This document shows, piece by piece, positions 1-4,761 of a stretch of 6,155 bases of DNA (its first letter is position 1; each line of letters begins with the position of its first letter). The DNA is from Bacillota bacterium (GTDB taxonomy: Bacteria > Bacillota > UBA4882 > UBA8346), in NCBI GenBank assembly GCA_023392595.1, contig JAEVYU010000044.1, positions 1-6,155 on the forward strand, given 5' to 3'. Made by a program: the position numbers and the translations under genes. The notes under the pieces were generated by a model. The model ran no database searches, was not told the origin of the DNA, and saw nothing but the letters and a program-made list of their open reading frames with translations.

Positions 1-194
1 ATCAAAAGCATCTTGAATGTTTGCTCAAAGAATACATTAATCATTACTACAACCCCCACCGGACTCATCAAGGCATTGGAGGGCAGACTCCTTTTCCTTC
101 GAAAAGGCCAACAAAAACATCCATTGCCGAAACAACTTTAATTTCCGAACCAGTTTTAGGCGGGCTGTACCATAATTACCGCAAAGCCGCTTGA
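1..194 (+). pseudogene. 3' end of an integrase-fold (DDE) transposase, second copy, cut by window edge
   Basis: The frame is read from base 3 to the TGA at 192-194 and encodes 63 residues. These align without gaps to the last 63 residues (269-331) of the transposase at 2989-3984; I count 50 of 63 identical. Shared blocks include YYNPHRTHQG, QTPFPS and the C-terminal GGLYHNYRKAA. This is the tail after the catalytic Glu, so none of the DDE residues lie in the window. The rest of the gene may continue to the left, so calling it a remnant is not certain; it may be a complete second IS copy. It lies convergent to, and about 250 bp beyond, the small membrane-protein gene at 442-732. That is the same placement the full copy has relative to the gene at 4289-4705. 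Confidence 0.85.
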
Positions 195-393
195 AGCCAA
201 GTAAATCTTAAAACCCAATCTCCACCAAATTTCAAGGCTTGTTTTTCCATGCCATTTTGCCAAAACCTAGATCTCTATCAAAGAATTTTCACTTCAAAAC
301 AGCCTATTTTTCAAAGTTTCACTTTAAAAATCAGAGCCTAAATTTTTGGTTAAGCTCCATTTTTGACCCAGATGGATTTATTGAAGCCTACAC
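1..393. repeat. Direct repeat copy 1: transposase 3' end plus about 200 bp of downstream non-coding DNA
   Basis: This segment aligns with 3791-4184 with a single 1-base indel. It contains the last 63 transposase codons and then 199 bp of non-coding DNA (195-393). Hand counting gives about 34 mismatches in the 192 coding bases and about 18 differences in the non-coding bases, so the non-coding part is the better conserved. Similarity weakens after about 393 and is gone by about 405. The part from 195 to 441 holds no gene I can support. Confidence 0.85.
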
Positions 394-441
394 GCACTTT
401 GAAGTCCACAACTCGACAAAAAATCTTTTGTGAGTATATTA

Positions 442-732
442 TTAAAAAAAATTTACAATAATACATAAAATAATCCATGATATTATATAAGCTGATATAT
501 AATTTAATATCCCCAAATATAAAAACATAAATTTGTTATTATATTTTAAGATTTTTTTATGAAATAAAAAATGTAACAAAATGCCAATAAGTAATATAGG
601 AACTACTCCTAACAAAATAACATCAAATTCGCCATATTCAATGCATGGATTAACAAATAACATAATCGTAGATGAAATTAGCAATATAAATATAAATGCA
701 AAAATTTTTATCATTTTTTGTGAAATTTTCAT
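442..732 (-). CDS. Small multi-span membrane protein, candidate immunity protein for Rhs tip B
   Basis: It encodes 96 residues, dominated by Ile, Leu and Phe. Three hydrophobic segments are visible, at about residues 8-28, 36-56 and 68-94, separated by short charged stretches (IEYGEFD and HKKILKYNNK). It is therefore very probably an inner-membrane protein. The start at 732 is chosen because an AAGGGAG Shine-Dalgarno lies 8 bases upstream (741-748); an in-frame ATG at 756 would place that site inside the gene. It begins 30 bp after the stop of the Rhs tip at 763 and is probably co-transcribed with it. A short gene directly behind an Rhs tip is normally the cognate immunity gene, and a membrane-embedded one would suit a toxin acting at the membrane; both points are inference from context. 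I do not recognise the family. The gene is very AT-rich. Confidence 0.75.
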   Translation of the reverse strand: MKISQKMIKIFAFIFILLISSTIMLFVNPCIEYGEFDVILLGVVPILLIGILLHFLFHKKILKYNNKFMFLYLGILNYISAYIISWIILCIIVNFF

Positions 733-740
733 TTGCAATT

Positions 741-748
741 TCTCCCTT
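741..748 (-). promoter_or_regulatory. Shine-Dalgarno site deciding the start of the small membrane protein
   Basis: On the minus strand this reads AAGGGAGA, 8 bases before the ATG at 732-730. It lies in the short gap after the Rhs stop and supports the 732 start over the longer frame from 756. Confidence 0.7.
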
Positions 749-762
749 AACCACATTCTATA

Positions 763-2325
763 TTACTTGTAATGTATTGATATAACAGGTATCAATTTAT
801 GTACATCTATACTTCCTTTCTGTGTATTTACATTATAATCAATTGTTATCCTCGAAAGCTTTCCCACCATAAGCATTGTTACACTTCCATTCTTAGAATT
901 ATGAATATTCATATCAGCTGTCATAGTGCCTTTTTTCAAATCATGAGTATAGTTGAGATCCATAGAAACAGTTCCTTTTATTGTAACACCTGACATACTA
1001 GCATTTTGGTCTTTAGGAGTGTGAAATGTTATTTCATAGGAATCGCTCATTCCTACAAGTCCTCGAACTTTCTCTTCTTGACTTGTAGGGCGCATAAGTA
1101 AAAATCCCTTTACAGCCTTTTCCCCAGTAATAGTTTTAGTTTGACCAGTTTCGGGATTTGTAACATCTATCGAATATCCATCATTTTGAATATTATTGGT
1201 AGTCTTATTGCTTGCTTGCACTACCTGTGTGGCATTTTCTTTATTTACTGAATTTCCATACTCGTCTGTCCATTCCAAATCATTAACATCAACTTTAGGC
1301 TGTTCTGTCGAATCCGATAACGCCGCATCTATCGCTCCTTCAACTCCGCACAAAGCAAACACATCACCGGCCCCGAATTTATAGTCTCCGCCATTGGCCA
1401 CTATGGCACCCATTGTACCGTTAAACCAATTCCTTACCGCTTCCAAGTGCATATTCCCGGTGGGAGCCTTACTTGCCGAAGATCCTACTTCAACCGAACC
1501 CAGCCAATAACTTACTCCCGCAGTTATCGCTCCCCTTCTGGCCCCGGCCCAGAAACTGCCGCCCATAAGCGACGATATAATTCCACCACTTAGAGCCCCT
1601 CCTGCCACTGCCGCTAAAGTACTTGCCAAGTATGCACCACACAATTCCCCGCAGCACCAGCCAATTGCTCCGGCTACCGCCCCTACAAACGCTCCGACTA
1701 ATGGATTGCCTCCATTGCAATAAGCATCGATGGCTCCAATTGCTGCCGCAATTGCCACGACAACCCAGAAGAACTGTCCCGTCGGATCAATCCTACTAAT
1801 CCCGTTATTCCCGCAATAACTATACAAATTCGGGTTATTGGGATCCGCCGCCGGATCTTCCGAAATAAACCTGCCCAAGTCCGGGTCATACCAGCGGGCA
1901 TTATAATAATACAATCCCGTATCACTGTCATACTCTTTACCGGTAAACCCGTGGGTCTCGTCAAAGTCGCCGTTGCTTACGAACTTGGCGCCGAATGCGA
2001 AATAGTCGGCGTTAAACACTACTTTCCCGCTCTGGTCGGTGATGGCGCGGACTGTTCCTACCTGATCGGTATGATAATAATAAACTTTCGCGTTCGTATC
2101 GCCGATGATTCCATCCACCCTGGCCAGATGCTTACCCAGGGCATAGATATAAGACTTGATCTTTTCATCCTTGATTCTCTTTTCAAAGATCGGTTCCGTG
2201 CCCTCAAAGACGTAATGGATGGTTCCTTTACTGCCCCGTTTGACTTGCCGCAGTCCGTCCGGACTGTATTCGTAGTCCGATACAACTGTGCCGTTCTTCG
2301 AAACCTCGGTCAGCCGGTTCAACAA
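763..2325 (-). CDS. Rhs core fragment with variable C-terminal tip B (orphan polymorphic-toxin cassette)
   Basis: The frame gives 520 residues from a TTG at 2325. No ribosome site supports that start, and the frame stays open to 2385, so the true start is unknown or absent. Residues 1-183 are the end of an Rhs core: the YYYHTDQVG and GFTGKEYD motifs, then LYYYNARWYDPDLGRF and a closing DPTG at 180-183, typical of the RHS-repeat-associated core. Residues 186-275 are Gly/Ala-rich and hydrophobic (for example GAFVGAVAGAIG), plausibly membrane-inserting. Residues about 345-520 form an AT-rich, probably beta-strand-rich domain ending in IPVISIHYK that I do not recognise. The core is about 77% identical to that of the Rhs gene at 4762-6155, while the tips are unrelated. 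The DPTG is followed by Gln, not the Leu seen at the self-cleavage site of many Rhs proteins. With no intact Rhs body upstream, this is probably a silent tip donor; its product, if made alone, would lack the delivery part. Confidence 0.85.
   Translation of the reverse strand: MLNRLTEVSKNGTVVSDYEYSPDGLRQVKRGSKGTIHYVFEGTEPIFEKRIKDEKIKSYIYALGKHLARVDGIIGDTNAKVYYYHTDQVGTVRAITDQSGKVVFNADYFAFGAKFVSNGDFDETHGFTGKEYDSDTGLYYYNARWYDPDLGRFISEDPAADPNNPNLYSYCGNNGISRIDPTGQFFWVVVAIAAAIGAIDAYCNGGNPLVGAFVGAVAGAIGWCCGELCGAYLASTLAAVAGGALSGGIISSLMGGSFWAGARRGAITAGVSYWLGSVEVGSSASKAPTGNMHLEAVRNWFNGTMGAIVANGGDYKFGAGDVFALCGVEGAIDAALSDSTEQPKVDVNDLEWTDEYGNSVNKENATQVVQASNKTTNNIQNDGYSIDVTNPETGQTKTITGEKAVKGFLLMRPTSQEEKVRGLVGMSDSYEITFHTPKDQNASMSGVTIKGTVSMDLNYTHDLKKGTMTADMNIHNSKNGSVTMLMVGKLSRITIDYNVNTQKGSIDVHKLIPVISIHYK
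1777..2241 (-). repeat. Rhs core duplication, copy in the orphan cassette
   Basis: 155 codons ending at the DPTG align gap-free with 5689-6153, at a constant offset of 3912 bp. Over the last 145 residues I count 34 differences. Similarity stops immediately after the DPTG, the usual core/tip boundary where Rhs tips are exchanged. Confidence 0.85.
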
Positions 2326-2485
2326 ATCATTCGTATATTGCCAATACTCGACTCCCTCTCCCGAGGTGGCAATATAGGTATCGTGTTATCATGATATGGA
2401 TTCCCTTTCATTTCCAGATTTCCTGCATTCTCCTATGCAATAGCTGGTTCCCAACCTTCTTCAGTCGATTCGAGTTGGCCTTACC
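2326..2485 (-). pseudogene. Degenerate Rhs-repeat sequence upstream of the orphan tip, broken across three frames
   Basis: Rhs-type text continues upstream of the core but changes frame twice. From 2485 to about 2435 one frame reads GKANSNRLKKVGNQLL. From 2432 to 2388 a second frame reads ENAGNLEMKGNPYHD, preceded by a TAG. From 2385 the frame of the core reads DTYIATSGEGVEYWQYTND. Joined, these make a plausible Rhs repeat followed by the start of the core. Two TGA/TAA stops at 2391-2386 also block the downstream frame. Either two small indels have accumulated or the sequence has local errors. The recognisable Rhs text ends near 2485-2495, so the long Rhs body is missing here. Confidence 0.65.
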
Positions 2486-2560
2486 ATATGGAATCCTTAT
2501 CATCGAAGCTCGAAAAAAATGAAAGCCGATTTTTTCCTGTCCACGGATTCCACCGGCTGA

Positions 2561-2588
2561 GATACTTTTGGAGCGGCCCAAAAGTATC
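2561..2588. repeat. Perfect 11-bp inverted repeat (hairpin) with 6-base loop
   Basis: The arms GATACTTTTGG (2561-2571) and CCAAAAGTATC (2578-2588) are exact reverse complements around AGCGGC. The right arm is followed by CAAAAAG, with no T-run on either strand, so it does not look like an intrinsic terminator. I have the impression that similar TACTTTTGG-type palindromes occur as dispersed repeats in other bacteria, but cannot check. Confidence 0.75.
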
Positions 2589-2598
2589 CAAAAAGCCG

Positions 2599-2616
2599 CC
2601 GGGACCTAGGTCCCGG
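2599..2616. repeat. Perfect 18-bp palindrome
   Basis: CCGGGACCTAGGTCCCGG equals its own reverse complement over all 18 bases, with CTAG at the centre. It lies 10 bp after the preceding hairpin. Confidence 0.75.
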
Positions 2617-2664
2617 TCCTCCTCTTATCCCGCCTCCTTCCTTGGCGCGGGAACCCTGGGGACT

Positions 2665-2689
2665 GGCCGGCTCCATCCTAGAGCCGGCC
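2665..2689. repeat. Perfect 9-bp inverted repeat with 7-base loop
   Basis: The arms GGCCGGCTC (2665-2673) and GAGCCGGCC (2681-2689) are exact reverse complements separated by CATCCTA. This is the most GC-rich stem of the cluster. TTCT follows on the plus strand, too short a T-run for a convincing terminator. Confidence 0.7.
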
Positions 2690-2712
2690 TTCTCGATTCA
2701 TTCCTCGATGCC

Positions 2713-2729
2713 GACGGCTGAACGCCGTC
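2713..2729. repeat. Perfect 6-bp inverted repeat with 5-base loop
   Basis: The arms GACGGC (2713-2718) and GCCGTC (2724-2729) flank TGAAC. On its own this could be chance; it is listed because it continues the run of palindromes. Confidence 0.5.
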
Positions 2730-2887
2730 CTGACGTTAAGCCGCGTGGTCCGCCTCCCTGCCGACCATATCGGAGTTTAAAATATTGGGTCTATTTTATC
2801 GGCTTGATTCTTTGCCGATTAGCCGTTTTCCATTCATTAATTGCCAACTTTACACCTAATATCGATTCATGATATCCTATCCTCACG

Positions 2888-2988
2888 ATGATTCCTTTTA
2901 AACCGATTATCACTTTTTTTGCATGTATGGTATCTCATTTTAACTCATGTTCTTAAAGACTCGCTAAAATCCCGCGCCGCCCCTTGAA
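2888..2988 (+). pseudogene. Probable frameshifted 5' end of the transposase gene
   Basis: Proteins of this transposase group usually carry about 30 more residues before the EILALR block: a hydrophobic helix, then a short SRA-like linker. Such residues are encoded here but in other frames. From the ATG at 2888 one frame reads MIPFKPIITFFACMVSHFN, stopping at a TAA at 2954. A second frame reads LKSRAA at 2964-2981. The frame of the main gene then reads LEMEILALR. Joining them needs two +1 shifts, the second at CCT-TGA around 2982-2987. The gene is therefore either damaged at its 5' end, translated from the internal ATG at 2989, or read by frameshifting. Confidence 0.5.
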
Positions 2989-3984
2989 ATGGAAATCCTC
3001 GCTCTCCGCAGCCAATTATCTATTTTTCAACAACAGATCATCAATCGTAAGCTTCCCAAACCCCGCCCAACTCCGGTATTCCGCCAACTATGGTTTTTTA
3101 TCTCGAAACTCTGTCCTGACTGGAAATCAGCCCTCTTTGTCGTCAAACCGGAAACCGTCATTCGCTGGCATCATACCGCGTTCCGCTTTTATTGGACCGA
3201 AAGATCAAAGCCTCACGGCAGACCGGCCATATCTTCGGCTACCATTTCGTTAATAAAACGCATTCATAAGGAAAATCCGCTCTGGTCTCCCGAACGGATT
3301 CACGATCAACTGATGAACCTTGGCATAACCGATACGCCTACTCCGAATACCATTGCCAAGTATCTTTCCATCCAAAAACCTCCCAGTGAAAAGTCGTTAC
3401 AGTCTTGGAAAGCCTTCCTTGCCAATCACCGACAAGGCATTTGGGCAATGGATTTCCTGACAGTACCCACCATATTCTTTAAAGTGTTATATGTCTTGAT
3501 TATCATCAGTCATGATCATAGAGTAATTCGGCATGTTGCAGTCACTTCCCATCCCACCTCGGCCTGGGTGGGCCAACAACTCCGGGAAGCAACTCCTTTC
3601 GGAAACCAACCGGAATACCTGATCCATGATAATGACCGTATTTTCGTAAGTAAGGAATTACAGGCATTTCTGACAAACACCGAAATCAAATCCATTCGAA
3701 CTGGATTTCATTCACCCTGGCAGAACGGGATCTGCGAAAGGACTGTCGGCATTTTGCGCCGGGAGTTGCTTGATCATATTATTCCTATGAATGAAAAACA
3801 TCTTGAATATCTACTTCGTACATATATTTATGATTATTACAACCCTCACCGGACTCATCAGGGCATTGGGCGGCAGACTCCTTTTCCTTCGGAAAGGCCC
3901 CCGGAAACATCCATTGCTAAAACAAATTTGATTTCCAACCCGGTTCTGGGCGGGCTGTACCATAATTACCGTAAAGCCGCTTGA
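2989..3984 (+). CDS. Integrase-fold DDE transposase
   Basis: The frame gives 331 residues from an ATG with no clear Shine-Dalgarno; it is open upstream to 2968, and the family start is probably further upstream but frameshifted. Residues 1-60 hold EILALRSQL and VIRWHH, and 96-125 a helix-turn-helix-like stretch (NPLWSPERIHDQL). The RNase H-like core has Asp155 (WAMDFLTV), Asp214 (HDNDR) and Glu250 (NGICERTVG). The spacing of 35 residues between the last two is the DD35E arrangement of the rve / IS3-IS481 superfamily. The C-terminal block YYNPHRTHQG is also typical. All three catalytic residues are present, so the catalytic domain looks intact. The role is inferred as DNA strand transfer of its own element. 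It is convergent with the immunity gene at 4289-4705 and points away from the orphan Rhs tip at 763-2325. The exact IS family is not assigned. Confidence 0.88.
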   Translation: MEILALRSQLSIFQQQIINRKLPKPRPTPVFRQLWFFISKLCPDWKSALFVVKPETVIRWHHTAFRFYWTERSKPHGRPAISSATISLIKRIHKENPLWSPERIHDQLMNLGITDTPTPNTIAKYLSIQKPPSEKSLQSWKAFLANHRQGIWAMDFLTVPTIFFKVLYVLIIISHDHRVIRHVAVTSHPTSAWVGQQLREATPFGNQPEYLIHDNDRIFVSKELQAFLTNTEIKSIRTGFHSPWQNGICERTVGILRRELLDHIIPMNEKHLEYLLRTYIYDYYNPHRTHQGIGRQTPFPSERPPETSIAKTNLISNPVLGGLYHNYRKAA

Positions 3985-4184
3985 AGCCAAGTAAATCTTA
4001 AAGCCCAATCTTCACCAAATTTTGAAGGCTTGTTTTTCCATGCCATTTTGCCAAAACCTAGATCTCAATCAAAGAATTTTTGCTTCAAATCAGCCTATTT
4101 TTCTAAAGTCCACTTCAAAAATCAGAGCCTAACTTTTTGGTTAAACTCCATTTTTAACCCGGATGGATTTATTGAAGCCGACAC
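3791..4184. repeat. Direct repeat copy 2: transposase 3' end plus about 200 bp of downstream non-coding DNA
   Basis: This is the counterpart of 1-393. The non-coding portion (3985-4184) begins with the shared AGCCAAGTAAATCTTAAA and keeps long exact blocks such as GGCTTGTTTTTCCATGCCAT. Both copies end next to an immunity gene. The gap 3985-4288 holds no gene I can support; it contains this repeat and the shorter direct repeats at 4130-4282. Confidence 0.85.
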
Positions 4185-4282
4185 TAACTTTTAAAGTTAA
4201 GTTTCGATTTTTTACTCGGATGGATTTTTTGAAGCCGACAGTACAGGTTAAGCTCTATATACTCAGATTTTTGAAGTTAACC
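4130..4282. repeat. Degenerate direct repeats of about 55 bp, two copies plus a partial third
   Basis: Copy A runs 4130-4184, copy B 4185-4241 and a worn copy C 4242-4282. Each opens with TAAC/TACA-type sequence leading into a GGTTAA/AGTTAAG motif. Copies A and B then share CGGATGGATTTATTGAAGCCGACA, varying at only one base; copy C keeps only ATTTTTGAAG near its end. The left-edge element has copy A (about 339-393) with only weak traces of B. The run stops 7 bp short of the stop codon of the gene at 4289-4705. Confidence 0.6.
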
Positions 4283-4288
4283 AAACCT

Positions 4289-4705
4289 TCAAAGATGTTT
4301 TAGTTGAATTTCTATTGAATATTTGTAATTTTCTAATCCTCTATTTCTCCAATAGTTTTTAAATTGTGCAATCTCAGCCTTGTCATACGTAATTCCTAAA
4401 AGTTTATTTTTTGACCAGTTTATATGAACATTTTGAAAATCATCCTCGGCACTAAAAATCAAATCTTCTCCGCTATATTTTCCTCCTTTCGGCACTATAT
4501 AAACATTATATACCCATGATGTTGTAGCTCCTCCATCCCTTACAACTAAAATTGCTTCAACTTTACCATCCGGAGATGGACATCGATCAATTATTTTTTC
4601 TGAAATAACAAATATTTTCGTTAATCCATATACTATCGCGATAACAGCCAAACTAAATATTAGAATGATTATCCAAATTGCAATAGTTGTTTTTTTTATT
4701 TTCAC
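4289..4705 (-). CDS. Membrane-anchored DUF5412-like protein, candidate immunity protein for Rhs tip A
   Basis: The gene encodes 138 residues from a GTG at 4705, placed 11 bases after a strong GGAAGGAG (4717-4724). A TTG seven codons upstream lies within that site and is less likely. Residues about 5-30 form one hydrophobic segment (TIAIWIIILIFSLAVIAIVY) preceded by a Lys-rich stretch, suggesting a single membrane anchor with a soluble C-terminal domain. The soluble part contains CPSPDGKVEAILVVRDGGATTSW, with the SPDGK and DGGATT signatures that I associate with the DUF5412 group of unknown function. It begins 56 bp after the Rhs tip A stop on the same strand and is the natural candidate for the immunity gene, although its family name does not prove that. 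It is AT-rich like the tip. Alternative: an unrelated cargo lipoprotein-like gene. Confidence 0.75.
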   Translation of the reverse strand: MKIKKTTIAIWIIILIFSLAVIAIVYGLTKIFVISEKIIDRCPSPDGKVEAILVVRDGGATTSWVYNVYIVPKGGKYSGEDLIFSAEDDFQNVHINWSKNKLLGITYDKAEIAQFKNYWRNRGLENYKYSIEIQLKHL

Positions 4706-4716
4706 TTTAGCTTTTT

Positions 4717-4724
4717 CTCCTTCC
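4717..4724 (-). promoter_or_regulatory. Shine-Dalgarno site supporting the GTG start of the DUF5412-like gene
   Basis: On the minus strand this reads GGAAGGAG, 11 bases before the GTG at 4705-4703. The spacing is slightly long but the match is strong, and it overlaps the alternative TTG at 4726. Confidence 0.6.
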
Positions 4725-4761
4725 AAAAAATTAATATTGTCTTATTTTTTTTAATAAACTA

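Larger units (their letters stand above)
2545..2760. other. GC-rich palindrome cluster between the Rhs remnant and the transposase
   Basis: This gene-free stretch is clearly GC-richer than its flanks and contains four separate perfect inverted repeats within 170 bp, listed individually. Several frames are open through it, but none shows a recognisable protein or a ribosome site, and overlapping open frames are expected in GC-rich DNA. It resembles a mosaic of intergenic palindromic repeat units, marking the spot where Rhs similarity ends. Confidence 0.55.
2888..4184 (+). mobile_element. Insertion-sequence-like element with an integrase-fold transposase; ends undefined
   Basis: A single transposase gene with about 200 bp of conserved downstream DNA lies between two Rhs tip cassettes. 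A second, partial copy with the same downstream DNA lies at the left edge. I could not identify convincing terminal inverted repeats or a target-site duplication. The left limit is set at the presumed transposase start and the right limit where similarity between the copies fades; both are provisional. The element sits in opposite orientation to the Rhs and immunity genes. Confidence 0.5.

Noticed and set aside
416..431. ACAAAA-AATC-TTTTGT inverted repeat near the end of the small membrane-protein gene, considered as a terminator
   Set aside because: The stem is only 6 A/T-rich base pairs and is not followed by a T-run on the minus strand.
239..433. Open frame of 64 codons within the non-coding tail, with a matching frame (4030-4194, 54 codons) in the second copy
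   Set aside because: Both begin at TTG without a Shine-Dalgarno at proper spacing. Between the copies I count about 4 silent versus about 9 amino-acid-changing codon differences, which is not a coding signature. The shared frame follows from overall DNA similarity.
195..441. CRISPR, tRNA or riboswitch-like structure in the gene-free stretches
   Set aside because: There is no regularly spaced identical repeat, no cloverleaf with a T-arm, and no known aptamer core; only AT-rich repeat sequence is visible.
1951..2394. 147-codon open frame on the plus strand opposite the Rhs core
   Set aside because: It is antisense to an unmistakable Rhs core in another frame and has no recognisable motifs; it is a shadow frame.
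2488..2872. Overlapping plus-strand open frames across the palindrome block
   Set aside because: They overlap in different frames, have no ribosome sites and no protein family resemblance, and lie in GC-rich palindromic DNA where long open frames arise by chance.
3974..4037. AAGCC...GGCTTGTTTTT downstream of the transposase stop, considered as an intrinsic terminator
   Set aside because: The stem is about 5 bp with a long loop, and the pairing is not preserved in the same form in the left-edge copy; only the GGCTTGTTTTT part is constant.
2888..4184. Search for terminal inverted repeats and target duplications of the IS-like element
   Set aside because: No pair of ends long enough to be convincing was found by eye; short matches such as TTCAAAAATC/GATTTTTGAA (about 4112 and 4266) lie within the right tail and do not bracket the gene.
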